From: Takakia lepidozioides
Taxonomy: Eukaryota; Streptophyta; Takakiopsida; Takakiales; Takakiaceae
Reading direction: 5' to 3'
Length of the DNA: 64,000 nucleotides
Assembly: GCA_030704615.1 (NCBI GenBank)
Contig: CM060731.1
Location: 79,526,756 to 79,590,755, forward strand
A program made the position numbers and the translations under genes. The first letter of the stretch is position 1; each line of letters starts with the position of its first letter. Shown here in pieces: positions 1 through 10,339 of the stretch. The notes beneath the pieces were generated by a model. It saw only the letters and a list, made by a program, of their open reading frames with translations. It was not told the origin of the DNA and did not search any database.

Positions 1-525
1 CCAGTCTGTGACATGGGGGAGGACATCTTGGATGACCTCAAGGGTCTACCCACTCTCGGCACTAGACTGAAATTTAAACTCAGGGCAGGAAGCCTACCTT
101 TGAACAGCAAACAGAAGCAGAGAGGAAAGGGAGAGTGCAATTGCCCGTTGTGTGGGCAATCTGAAGACAGTATTCATTTTCTGATACACTGTCCAGGGTT
201 CTCTCACCAAAGAGACCCTCTCTTCAAATCTATTAAGGGAATTGTGCCTGTACCCCTGTTTACCAACTTTGAAAGTCTCGAGGCTGAGCCAAAAGCCCAG
301 GCCCTCCTGAGGCCTAGTTTTTGGGCAAATCACACACAGCAGATTGATGCTTGTGTGAAGGGATTTCTAGAGGATATCTGGAAAACCCGGATTAATTCTT
401 TATATGGAGGTAAGTCTTACTACCAACGTCAGCCCCTGACAGAGGTAGGTTCTGTCCCTTTTGTTCCCGCTCAAACTGGGCACGGGGTCAATGGCCACAA
501 GGCTACGGCAAACAACGTCTTATGA
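1..525 (+). mobile_element. LINE (non-LTR retrotransposon) 3' end, C-terminal ORF2 fragment
   Basis: An open frame runs from the window edge (first ATG at 13) to a stop at 525. It carries the arrangement typical of the zinc-binding reverse-transcriptase C-terminus (zf-RVT) of plant LINEs: a basic stretch followed by CNCPLCGQSEDSIHFLIHC, that is C-x2-C-x8-H-x4-C. The upstream endonuclease and RT domains lie outside the window, so only the 3' end can be described. No poly-A tail directly follows the stop; the next 400 bases are AT-rich. The sequence at 1-24 recurs almost exactly at 15599-15622, suggesting a second relic of the same family. Family assignment rests on the Cys/His pattern only. 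Confidence 0.65.
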
Positions 526-1135
526 GTACAATCTGAATACAGGAAGTTGCGAGTGATTGGAGCACTAGGTAGGTCTTATGTATGTAGCCCCAATGGTTGC
601 CAACAGTTCCTCTTCAAATTTCAAGGTTGCCAACAGTTCCTCCATTTTAAGGCATGAAAATCTTTTTGTAGCATTCTTAAATGAATGTTTTGTTGTTCAC
701 CTTTTTGTATAGACAGTGAACCGTGAATACAATATTTCAGTATTCAGTTTTTCAGCAAGTATTTCAGTATTTCAGCCAGTTTTTCAGCAAGTATATTAAT
801 ATTTTCAGCCAGTTCTTCAACAAGTATTTTAATATTTTAATAACTAGTAAATTCGAAAATCAGTTTTGTAATATCATACATCAATATTTTTTTATTTTTT
901 TTATTTTTTTTAAGGTCCCTAAAAACTTTATTCATGAGGAAAAATGTAACCTCACATGACATGCCATGGAGGCTGATGAAAGGGATGCCGAGGGACGCCG
1001 CCCTGTGACCAGGACAAGAAGGAACAAACAAAGTATCACACCCTAGAGAAGAGAAATCATAGGGGGGAACCCGAGGCCATGGTGAACCTCTGACGATCAT
1101 GGAATTCTATTTAATTCACACATCAATAAAGTTCT
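526..1135. repeat. AT-rich LINE trailer with imperfect TTCAG tandem repeats, then a minus-strand retroposon 3' end
   Basis: From about 726 to 846 the sequence repeats TTTCAGCAAGTATT-like units several times, an imperfect minisatellite. Between about 890 and 1135 the minus strand reads an AATAAA-like motif followed by a long A-rich run (the T-rich plus strand at 888-912), as expected for a retroposon tail. No convincing coding frame is present; the 60-90 residue frames here are low-complexity. Confidence 0.4.
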
Positions 1136-2340
1136 GCCAAGACTTCTGTCCCCGACTTTATAAATAAATAAATAAATGAATTTTTCTCTTATGCAAAACA
1201 TGTTTGACATATAATTCGAATATAAAGTAAACGGCCAACACCCTTAAATATAAATATATATATATATATAATTTCGATATAATATTTGTAGGAATTTTCA
1301 ACTTAAGAGTTTCAGGGTGGAGCCATTACGCAACTAGCCGCTTGTTTTAAGAAAAATTAGGTCTGTTGTTTGAAAAACGGAATGGTGTCAATGTTCTCAA
1401 TCAAGTTGGAAGGTCTTCACAAAGTTTTGATTGATTCCATTTATGTGATCCTCTCTCAGATGGGGTTTGCACTGGCCCATTGTTTCCTAAGGCTCATACA
1501 AAAGGCCACCCCATTTCCATGCAAGAAATCCAATCCACTTTGCCCTTCTTGTGCTCATCTCTCTCTCCTCCCAAACAGACGTCTGCATCAAACGAGACAC
1601 TATGACAAGTAGATTTTCCTGCAGATGCTGCATCAGCTTGCAGCTTTGGATTTGATTGAGAATACATTGAGAATTTTCGTGTTGAAGTGAAACCATAAGG
1701 CCATTAAATGGCTGCTTAGGCATTTAGGGATTAAGGGCACAACAGACCCATGTCGGGTTTCAAATACGTAGATTTTCCTGCGTACTATTTACAAATCTTA
1801 ATATTTGTTTCGAAGAAGTATAATTTCCTACATATTTTTTGCAGATCTTAATATTTTTAAAGCTTCTAACCACAATTAAACTTGTGACAACATGGCCCAC
1901 CCTCTTGAAACAATAGATTCTAGTGAAGTCTCCAACACGCAGATGTTTTAGAGAATATGTGCCCCAAGTCGATTAAAAAATAAAATGAGGTAAAGGGGAG
2001 TGGACACATAGAGGGTGTTGGAGTAAATGTGGCAACTGCATGTGGGCTGACAGCTGAAGCACGTGGTAAGTCGCATGGGCGCACGTGGCTATTGGATTAT
2101 CTAGGATGGGATCTCTGCCCACCGGCGGGACACACTGTTATCTGCAAAAAGTTACGGCAGGTGCGGCTACATACTTGGAAGGGTATGTTAGGGTATTGCC
2201 TAAAGGATTTTGGTCAACCGCACTTCACCCTTGGATCTTCTACCAAGCTCATTATTGTAGTCCATTCCACACCACACAACCGGATTTAGTGAAACAACTC
2301 ATTATCAAGATATCAATGGCTGACAAGGGCTCAAATTGAT
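1136..2340. other. Intergenic stretch, nothing recognised
   Basis: This AT-rich sequence contains a (TA)n run near 1252-1270. No frame longer than about 90 codons occurs, and none of the short frames resembles a family I know. Confidence 0.5.
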
Positions 2341-2578
2341 TTATTATTATTATTATTATTTATAAAGGAAACCTGGGAGCGACTGCTCACAATTCAGGCC
2401 CTTGAGGAGGGGAAAAAATTAACCCCTTTTCAGATAAGCCATTAGGCACACAGGTGGAAACGTCACCACCAGACCAACCGGTCACGAACAATCCACACAC
2501 CAGGCAGGGCAGTGGGATTGAACCCCGAACCACCAAGGCGACACACTGTGCACTTACCAGCTGAGCTACCAGCTGATG
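2341..2578 (-). mobile_element. tRNA-derived SINE with (AAT)n tail
   Basis: Read on the minus strand, the head at 2578-2510 carries an A-box-like GGTAGCTCAGCTGGTAAG and a B-box-like GGTTCGGGGTTCAATCCC, spaced as in a tRNA gene. The body ends in GTCGCTCCCAGG followed by a TTATT/AATAA simple repeat at 2341-2361. The same 3' motif (TGTGAGC-GTCGCTCCCAGG) occurs at 59240 and 59450, so this is one dispersed family. It is not a functional tRNA, because the cloverleaf is not conserved beyond the two boxes. Confidence 0.7.
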
Positions 2579-2626
2579 TGCAATTGAACTGCCAAGCTAT
2601 GGAGGTACTTTTTGACCCCCCTATCA

Positions 2627-2718
2627 AACTAGGGCTTCGCGTTGCTCCGCACTACTAGCGACGAATTCTGAGAACTATGTTCAATTTTTCACAAAAAAAG
2701 GGCTGGGTCATCCCCGCG
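2627..2718. repeat. Dispersed repeat R1 (copy 1)
   Basis: About 90 bases beginning AACTAGGGCTTCGCG match 18504-18591 almost base for base, ending in the shared GGGTCATCCCC. In copy 2 the unit sits beside a short palindrome (TCGTCGCTAG / CTAGCGACGA). A run of about 24 T follows at 2743-2766. The nature of the element is unknown. Confidence 0.55.
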
Positions 2719-3337
2719 GTGGTACATGCAGAGATCCGGTGTTTTTTTTTTTTTTTTTTTTTTTTTCTGGAAAAAAAATGGCGGATCTGCATTTCAACAT
2801 TCAATTTTCACAAGCCGCATCAATCAATAACAACATACCCAAATACCCTTACATTCACTGCATGAACTTTCAAGCATCCACCATGGGATTGGATCTTGGT
2901 GGGTTAAGGCTAGCTTTTGACAATATTCATGCAAGTTCATCAAGGGCTCCATCCAAAGCCACACCATGAGAAACAAACACATGTCCAAATTTAAGATACT
3001 GAACAAATTTGTGCACAGGGCTGCCCCTCTCATCAAGCTCATTAAAATTCGTATTCACTTCCATCTTCAAGCTTTGGAGAAGCTCCACCACCCAAACCGA
3101 CAGCACTCTGATTTCCATCCACTGTCACCAGAATCAGTCAAAAATCACCAAGTGCGGCTGACCTCCCACTATGCCGGGTAGACCCCACTATCATTTCCTG
3201 TGGCTTTATGGCACAGGAAATGCACTCAACAGTACATCATGGTCAATACTTTCAGGAAATGGTGGATGGTGTGAGTAGCTAAGTCATAGATCAATGAATG
3301 AAGCAAGACACTCGCATCTTTCCAAGAAGACATCCTT
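2719..3337. other. Stretch downstream of PPR pseudogene, no gene recognised
   Basis: It holds a poly-T tract (2743-2766) and about 570 bases in which minus-strand frames of 60-72 codons overlap. None shows a domain I recognise. It lies directly 3' of the decayed DYW PPR copy and may include its old 3' flank. Confidence 0.35.
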
Positions 3338-5364
3338 TCACCAGTAATCACCATAAGAACAAATTCCATCTTCAAAGTGGTGAAAGCGGTTAGCGTCCCG
3401 TACAACAATTGCTCGGCCAACAATCTTTGAGATGAATTTGATGGAGGTGTAGCAGCCACCACACACTCGAAGATTCTTGATGAGACGGAGAGGCGTCCTA
3501 GGGGTCATGCTGATCAGCCCAAAACCAATGGCCAGCTTCTCACTGTGGTGGCAAAGAGAAAATTCATTTTCCTCCTCCCCACATCATGCAATACAAAGCG
3601 CCTATCAGGCACATACCCCGCCTCCTTCATCTTCCCAGACAATCTTCTCAGCTCAGCTTGGATTTCCTTAATTATGGGATGCAACTTGTCATCTACAATG
3701 AAGGTGTGCACCCTGTTGCAAACCTCATTGCAGCAGCGACCTGGCTCCTTTCTAACCCCTCTGACCTTCATCATTCTTATCACCTTTGTAGTATCGTCCC
3801 ACCTGTCAGCTGCAGCATAGATGTTTGATAGCAACACATATTGCATCCTGTTCATTCCACTTGAGGATAGATGTTGCTGCACGTTGAGCCATCTCTGCAT
3901 TGTCATGGATTCTGCAGGCACTAAACAAGGCCTTCCACACCACAACATCTGGATTGATTGGCATTTTATTAATCAGGTCCACTGCCTCATCCAGTTGTCA
4001 TGCATGTCCAAGAAGGTCCAGCATGCAGCCAAAGTGCTACACTGTCGGAGTGACACCATGATCTTGAATCAGGGAATCGAAGTAGCGTCTACCTTCATTC
4101 AGAAGACCAGTGTGGCTGCAGCAGAGAGAACACATACTGCTTCAAGCCGTTCTTTTGCATTCCTTCAAATAGTTGCAGGACCTCCCTATGACAACCATGC
4201 TCTGAAGATGTCGCCATGGACCTCTTTCCCCTTTTCCAGAGCTGCCAGAGCAGTGTTTAGAATGACATTTGGTATAATTCCAGCTTTGACGATATCCCCA
4301 TGCACCTCTTTGCCCTTCTCTAGGGCTGCCAGGCTTGCACGACGCCACATCTTATTCAGCCATAGTGTTGAACCCTCCCATTGCGTCCTAGATGCACCCA
4401 CATTTTGCAAACATGTCCACCAGGGTATTGTTCAGAATGAAATCTGGTACAATTCCAGCTCTGAAGATGTCGCCATGGACCTCTTTGCCCCTTTCCAGAG
4501 CTGTCAGGCTTGCACACGCATTGCAAACGCACCCAAATGTGATGTGGTTGGGCTTCACCCCTTCTCCCATCATTTGTTCGTAAGTCTCCAAAGCCTCCAT
4601 ACCACGTTCTTGCTGTGCATACCCTGCAAGCATCGCGTCCAATGGCACCACATCTCGTTCAGCCATAGTGTTGAAAACTCCCTTCGCATCCTTAATGCAC
4701 CCACATTTGGCATACATGTCCACCAGAGCAGTTTGCAGAATGACATCTGGTACAATTCCAGCTTTGACGATGTCACCATGGACCTCTTTCCCCTTTTCCA
4801 GAGCTCCCCGGCTTGCACACACATTGTAAACACAAACAAATGTGATGTGGTTGGGCTTCACCCTTTCGTGCAAAATTTGCTCATAGGTCTCCAAAGCATT
4901 CCTACCACACCCGTGCTTGGTAAATCCTGCCAACATTATGTTCCACATGATCAAACATCGTTGAGGCATTCTGTTGAACACTTGATGAGCATCCATGATG
5001 CTCCCACACTTAACATACATGTTGACAAGGGAGTTGAGTAGAAAAAAAATTGACTTGAATCCACTTTGGATAATGTGAGTGTGCACCTGCTTTCCAGCTT
5101 CCAGACCTCCCATCTTGATGCACTTAAGCAAGAGATAAGCATATGTATCTGAATCTGCTGAAATACCTCCTTGGTTTATAGTCTGTAGAGCCTCTGCCAG
5201 TCTGTCTGTCGCACGACATGCCCAGAAGTGCCAGAAGAGGTATTGCGGACTCCCTCTCTTGATCCTCTTTCAGAAGCTGTGGCCATAGATGAGGTGCTTG
5301 ATTTCATCAACTGTGCCGCTGCAACTGCTGCATTCAGTTGACCATCTACCCAGAGAGACCACAT
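3338..5364 (-). pseudogene. DYW-type PPR pseudogene, copy 1 (PLS repeats, E and DYW domains)
   Basis: Read on the minus strand this begins with a PDF-motif-like tail (WVDGQLNAAVAAAQL at about 5350-5290). It continues into PLS-class PPR motifs open from 5131 to 4388 (MYAKCG, GKEVHGDI, ERDVV), then decays through in-frame stops and frameshifts across 4388-3950. The E region is readable at 3948-3550 (QYVLLSNIYAAADRWDD, RRLSGKMKEAGYVPD). The end is restored in another frame at 3480-3341, terminating in CSYGDYW followed by TGA at 3340-3338. The family is organellar RNA-editing factors with a C-terminal DYW cytidine-deaminase-like domain. Several frameshifts, stops and a deletion of PPR units make it non-functional. 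Confidence 0.85.
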
Positions 5365-5533
5365 ATAAAGGTGATATTGTCCGGCTTCAAGCCGTTCTTT
5401 TACATTCCTTCAAATAGTTGCAGGACCTCCCTATGACAACATGCTGGGCATATCCTGCGATCATTGAATTGCACGACACCACATTTTGTTCAGTCATCCT
5501 GTCGAACACTCCCTTTGCATCCTCGATGCACTC
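5365..5533 (-). pseudogene. PPR pseudogene fragment, left side of the retroelement insertion
   Basis: The minus strand reads CIEDAKGVFDRMTEQNVVS and a following GYAQH, a PPR S/P-type unit, then a premature stop. It breaks off at 5533 in the middle of a motif whose missing half (PDVILITALLDLY) resumes at 14931. Joining the two sides gives the normal PPR order with only about ten bases missing, so they were one locus before the 9.4 kb insertion. Confidence 0.8.
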
Positions 5534-6534
5534 GAAAAGGGTTCCGTTACCCTGGCACTGAATGCATTAATGGGCCCACAATTAGTATTAGTTGTTGTAC
5601 CGGGTAGGTACTTTGACGGCTCGATTTGTCCTCTTGCATGATGAAACTCACTTTTGCAATCGATGCAGCGCGGTGTGCTTCGCCTTAGCCGCCACGTGTC
5701 CATTTCTAAACATGCCCCCGTCTTCCCCTCTCCGCGTGGCACATTCTCCAAGTTTGACTTCCAAACTTTTTCTTCACTTGATGGCCACTTTTCTAACGTT
5801 AATTCGCGTCCACCTGTCACTGACCCTATGGACTGTGTAATCTGTATGGGCTGTGTTGGGCTGTGATAGGCTATGTGGCACTGTGATGGGCTGTGATAGG
5901 CTGTGTCACGCTGTGATGGGTTGTGATAGGCTATGTCACGTTGTGATGGGCTATGATAGGCTGTGTCACGCTGTGATGGGCTGTGATAGGCTGTGTCACG
6001 CTGTGATGGGCTGTGATAGGCTGTGTCATGCTGTGATGGGCTGTGATAGGTATGCGAACACCTGTAGTTCTCGCCCTGGTCATATATGCTCGGCTTAGCG
6101 ACAAGTGCTCCATACTCCGTTGGTATCACTGGCGCAGCTCGTGACTGCTTTTGCGTTTCAACATGCAAATCGTGCTGCAATGGTTTGTCATGGATACCAC
6201 TGTACCCCTTCAATTTATTGGCATTGACTCTTCCCAACATCTCTTTGTTAATGGTTTGTAACATGGCTGTGTTGTTATCATACATCTCTTGTATAACATA
6301 AGGTCCCTTCCATGGTGATTTAAGCTTAGAAGCTTTAATCTTCCCCTTCTTCTGCAACCAGAGAACCAAATCTCCCGTCTTAAAAGTCTTTAATTTGCCT
6401 TCATCAAACTGTTCCGTCCTCTTCATCTGAATTCTGGTCATGTTATCAGCTGCATCAGCACGTACTTCTTCCACATGGTATAATTCATGTTTCCTGACCT
6501 TAATTGAATCTTCCAATTCCATTCTCTTCCCCAT
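5534..6534 (-). pseudogene. Integrase C-terminal (GPY/F-like) remnant with ten-residue tandem repeats
   Basis: The first 110 codons from 6534 match the C-terminal part of Ty3/gypsy integrases: charged helix, FKTGDLVLWLQKKGKI, then KSPWKGPYVI, the GPY/F motif. No DD-E core precedes it. The protein then enters six to seven copies of YHSPSQRDTA (about 6050-5853). The 3' part is not recognisable, and the frame ends inside antisense PPR sequence. It is probably an orphaned pol tail kept open by chance or recent insertion. Confidence 0.65.
5853..6050. repeat. 30-bp coding minisatellite
   Basis: About six and a half units of GGCTGTGATAGGCTGTGTCA-containing 30-base repeat lie in tandem. Because the period is divisible by three, all minus-strand units encode near-identical YHSPSQRDTA decapeptides, with drift (H/R, T/I, S/N). 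Confidence 0.85.
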
Positions 6535-6541
6535 TCAGTTC

Positions 6542-8503
6542 TCATGCTTTGGACTGGCATATTACTTCAGCCAAAGTCCCTTCATTACTCTGCATGTCTG
6601 CAGCTTCTTTCTTCCCTTCATCCTCACTCACTTCCTCTTCTCTTTCAGAATCAGAGGAATCTGCCATAGGAATATCAGTACTCTTCTGCATTTCCCTTAT
6701 GGTATCTGCCACTTCCTTGTGCAGTTCCTTCTCATCTCTCCAAGCCTCCTCATCACTGCCATCTTCATTATCATCATCTTCCTCATCTACTGGAGGTGTT
6801 AGTTTGGCTTTGCTTCTCGTTACTATCATTGTACTTACTTCTGGTACAACACATGGCCTAACCATGTGAGCTGCCACCACATGCCCCTCATTCATAGGAG
6901 CTCTCATCTCATTCTGGTGTCTGATCCAGAATGGACAGACTGCCTTGCAATGGCCTGCCTGATTACAATAGTAACACAGTTCTTCCCCATTAGGTCCTCG
7001 CCCTTGGTCTGTTCTGGAATTGTTTCTGTAATCCTGATTCCCTGGCTGGTAATTCCCCCTTGGATTACCCTGATAGTTGCCTCTGGAATTTCCTTGGTAA
7101 TCCCCTCTTGAATTACCTCTCCCTTCCATGCCATTGTTATAACCACCAGGCCTACCATAGTGGTCTTGATCACTGTTTCTTCTTGGCTGGGCCTGTACTT
7201 GATGCAACCTTACTTGCCTAGGTTCTCTAGCTGCTGTCCTTCTGTTGTAGTAACAATTCTCAGTAAAATGGTTATCCATTTTACAGATAGTATAGTGTTT
7301 CTCCTTCATGTGGCATTCAGTGGTGGTATGGCCTTCATTCTGGCACTTTGCACACCAAACACCCTTCCTCCAATGTGTTGTAGCCTCTGTGGCATACTTC
7401 TTCAAGATTTCTTCTAATATTTTCTCATAGTTATCCCTCTTCAACTTCTCCTTTCTCTTACTCTTCCTTTTCAGCTCTTGCTCTTCTTCCTCATCTGACT
7501 CATCCTCAGAGTCCTCATCATCCCTTTTCTCTCTCCTGAGCATTCCCAATTGCTCAATTATGTTCGCTGTTTCAAATGCCTCCTCCACTGTATTAAAGAA
7601 TAACATATCCACTTTCTTTTGCAACTCTGGTCTTAGTCCACTCACAAACCAAGTCTTCTGTAAACCTGGTGCTGGTACAGCAACCGGCTTTTTCATCATC
7701 AATTCCATTTTTTCCATATACTCCTCAACAGTTTCATGCTTCTTTTGCTTTAACTGTTGTAATCTTCCATACACTTCATCCTCAGTTTTACTTGTCCTGA
7801 ATCTATTTCGGAATGTTGTATTCAAGCCATTCCAGGTTAAAAAATGATTATCAGGGAATCTTGCATACCATTCACTTGCTTTCTTGATAAGTGAACAAGG
7901 AAACAATCTCATCTTGGCATCGTCGCCATTCTCATTGTTCACAATACACATGTGCTCAAATTGGTTAATGTGTACATCAGGATCCATTTTTCCTGAATAT
8001 ATTGGAAAAGGTGGTTTTGCCCGTGTTGGTTGTAACGCCATCTGTGGCCCTACCTTCTGCCCACTGACAGATGTTGGCCCCCTTGCTGGTGCTGGTCCTT
8101 GAGGACCTATTGTAGTTGTGGTGGATCTTCCACCCAGTGGTGGCCCCTGAGCACTCCCTGCTACTGGCCCCACGATATTCACAGTATTCCCAGCTCCAGT
8201 TGCACTACTTCCCACACTCCTTGCCCCCCCAGAGCCAGATCCAAGTTGCCCGCCTGATCCCCCTGAGCCGACACCTTCGTTGGCATGTGGTCCAAGTGCT
8301 CCACTTGATCGAGGTCCAACGGGTTGGGATGTCCTGGTTGTAGTCTCAACCTCAGCTGTTGGGTCTACTTCTTCATACTCTTCCTCTTCCAATTTCTTCT
8401 CTCTGTTTTCATCCTCCAAGTTTTGCCCTTGGGTTTCTTCTTCACTCATGTAACTCAACTGCAATGGTGTTGGAGAGTCTGAACTCTCCGTTGGCTTTGC
8501 CAC
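6542..8503 (-). CDS. Gag polyprotein of Ty3/gypsy element A
   Basis: The open frame has 653 codons. Order of features: an acidic/Ser-Gly-rich N-terminus (residues 1-150), a retrotransposon gag core (about 185-300, with ASEWYARFPDNH and the coiled VEEYMEKMELM), an acidic-basic linker (about 310-350), and Cys-rich zinc-knuckle-like clusters (CAKCQNEGHTTTEC and CKMDNHFTENC). An RGNYQGN-type repeat tract follows, then a further CCHC knuckle (CYYCNQAGHCKAVC) and an acidic tail. Gag packages element RNA into particles. A frame at 8697-8455 overlaps the start and may be an N-terminal extension lost by frameshift, so the true start is uncertain. It is intact while its pol partner is gone. Confidence 0.8.
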   Translation of the reverse strand: MAKPTESSDSPTPLQLSYMSEEETQGQNLEDENREKKLEEEEYEEVDPTAEVETTTRTSQPVGPRSSGALGPHANEGVGSGGSGGQLGSGSGGARSVGSSATGAGNTVNIVGPVAGSAQGPPLGGRSTTTTIGPQGPAPARGPTSVSGQKVGPQMALQPTRAKPPFPIYSGKMDPDVHINQFEHMCIVNNENGDDAKMRLFPCSLIKKASEWYARFPDNHFLTWNGLNTTFRNRFRTSKTEDEVYGRLQQLKQKKHETVEEYMEKMELMMKKPVAVPAPGLQKTWFVSGLRPELQKKVDMLFFNTVEEAFETANIIEQLGMLRREKRDDEDSEDESDEEEEQELKRKSKRKEKLKRDNYEKILEEILKKYATEATTHWRKGVWCAKCQNEGHTTTECHMKEKHYTICKMDNHFTENCYYNRRTAAREPRQVRLHQVQAQPRRNSDQDHYGRPGGYNNGMEGRGNSRGDYQGNSRGNYQGNPRGNYQPGNQDYRNNSRTDQGRGPNGEELCYYCNQAGHCKAVCPFWIRHQNEMRAPMNEGHVVAAHMVRPCVVPEVSTMIVTRSKAKLTPPVDEEDDDNEDGSDEEAWRDEKELHKEVADTIREMQKSTDIPMADSSDSEREEEVSEDEGKKEAADMQSNEGTLAEVICQSKA

Positions 8504-8732
8504 ATCCTCTCCTCCTTCTTCACCTTCCGTTTCAACTGGAGTTCCCGCTTTTGGTGTTCCATGCCACTCTTATCAAAGATTTCTGTCAAATCTTTTATCC
8601 AGGGATGTACCTCAGATCTGTCACCTCGTGGTTGATCTTCTTCCCATACCAATTCCCTTAATCTTTCTTGCAAAGAAAAAGAAGGAGTGGCATCCAACTC
8701 TAGTTCTTACGGTATGGGTGATGTACTCTCTG

Positions 8733-10305
8733 TGTCGCGCACCTCCCTTCGGTAAGCTCCCCCTCAAGTCATAGTTACTCGCTTTGATGCGCGCGCCTGA
8801 CTCCCAACCTGGCCGCCGGGCCAACTTGGAGCTTCGGCTGCTCACCGGGGCATAACGGTCCCCCTTTGTTCTCCCAAAGAACCCTCCACCGATTTGGAAC
8901 CAGCGGGAATTCCCTTTGGTAGTTGGCAGTCCGGAACAGCTCCCCACTCTTTGGTCGCTTTCCGGCTCGCTCGCTTACTCACTAGTTTTTGGTCACCAAC
9001 GGGCTTGCACCGTTCTCGGGGTTACTACTCCCTATATATACTTCTGTAACTGTCCGCGGGGGTTTCACAACCAGCCATGCCATTTTATGGCGAACCACCA
9101 CGAAGACCCTCGATTCCCGGTGGTGAGTCGCGGTGAGTCTTGGCCCACTCACCGCGGCCCCAATGGACCGTGATGAGTCCCAAGACTCCCCACGACTCCC
9201 ACCTCGAGGTCTCCACCCCATGGTGAGTCCTATGCCACCCCCACTAAGTCCCGCTAAGCTACCACCACCCCTTGTGGAATCACCCCCACCGCAACCCGGT
9301 GTGCGGGGCTCCACCTAGTGAGCGCCTCCGCCTCCTTGAGTGCCTTGGGCACTCAAGGGTGCTTCAGCCCCCGTACCTATCGCTGCTACTGCCCCCCCAC
9401 AGGGGCAGCCCCTCTTGTGTCCCGACCCCCTGCCCTCAAGGCAAAGGGCCGCGACACACACCCCTACCAACAGGGAGTCGATGTCCTCATCGACTTGTCC
9501 ATTTTGTAGAAACGAACATCCAAGTTGTGGCGTCCCACATCAAGGAGTTTGTTTCCGTACCATGGCGTCCCATGGCAAAGAACCAAACCCCACACTTGAC
9601 TCTACTCTCCACTAGCTAGTTCGGCCGACTTCCTCCAAGTCCCGGCCAAGGGTGGAGCCTCTCAAGCTCCTCCCAGTGCACTCTTCTTGGCCTACTTCAA
9701 GGCCAAGGAATGATCCTCCCCGAGGATCGAATCGCCTTACTGCAACAACATTGCTTGCGACCGCTCATGATGCCGCTTTTGGCATCACCTTGAGCAAGGG
9801 TTCCCTGGAACCCTCTTTGACTAGGAAGATAACCTTGAACCAACCGTGCGCCCCAATCACTACAATTGGGTCCGCCTTGGAATGTTGGCCTGAGGTACGG
9901 GAACACACCGAAGCCGTACTACGACTTCGTCCCGAGGCTACACGATTATAGTACGTGAACGGAAGCACGTAGCTTCCGCGTTAGCCCGCACTACAAAGTT
10001 ATAGTACGCGCATGCGCCAAGTGCGCACTAGCACGTGAACTCCCAAAGAAGGCGCAAGTTTCCTTGCCCCTTGGATGGGGGTCACCCGATTTCGGCACTA
10101 CGCAAACACACGATTAACCCAATTTACCTCTCCCACTTTTATAAGCTAGCATGCATTCTACACACTAGCCAACACACCATGCATCACCATTCCAAACAAA
10201 ATAGGACGCACAACATTTGGAATCCATTTCATTTATAGCACGTTTTGTACAATACAAGTTTTTGCAATCGGATTCCTAAGCTAGTTAAGCCGGGCTAAGC
10301 ATGCA
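8733..10305 (-). repeat. 3' LTR of element B (1,573 bp)
   Basis: The minus strand begins TGCATGCTTAGC directly after a polypurine tract and ends GGTGCGCGACA, giving the TG...CA ends expected of an LTR. It is bounded by element A leader sequence at 8732. The LTR is long and GC-rich in its middle. A truncated relative lies on the plus strand at 61375-62101. Confidence 0.85.
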
Positions 10306-10320
10306 TTTCCTCCCCCACGC
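10306..10320 (-). promoter_or_regulatory. Polypurine tract of element B
   Basis: GCGTGGGGGAGGAAA on the minus strand lies immediately before the TG start of the 3' LTR. This is the usual plus-strand DNA primer site. Confidence 0.75.
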
Positions 10321-10339
10321 TCCAAGGTTGATGTCCCCA

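Larger units (their letters stand above)
5534..8731 (-). mobile_element. Ty3/gypsy element A remnant (gag plus integrase tail only)
   Basis: The remnant reads on the minus strand. A long gag frame (8503-6542) is followed within about 10 bases by a frame that starts in the integrase C-terminus (6534 downward). Protease, reverse transcriptase, RNase H and the integrase core are absent, so the element has a large internal deletion. The upstream leader is cut at 8731 by the LTR of element B, and the 3' side ends abruptly in PPR sequence at 5533 without a recognisable LTR. It resembles non-chromodomain (Athila/Tat-like) gypsy elements, and possibly the gypsy pol at 62.7-64 kb. That relationship is inferred. 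Confidence 0.75.

Noticed and set aside
2341..2578. A tRNA gene
   Set aside because: A and B boxes are present but the arms do not form a cloverleaf and a long non-tRNA body with a simple-repeat tail follows, so it is a SINE. The same reasoning applies to the heads at 17.0, 25.7, 27.4, 59.3 and 59.6 kb.
3821..5041. A 406-codon plus-strand open frame
   Set aside because: It is antisense to the PPR pseudogene, whose repeat motifs read clearly on the minus strand; the plus frame shows only mirrored repeats and no domain.
8621..9318. Several 80-110 codon frames inside the LTR of element B
   Set aside because: They lie in noncoding LTR sequence of high GC content where chance frames are expected.
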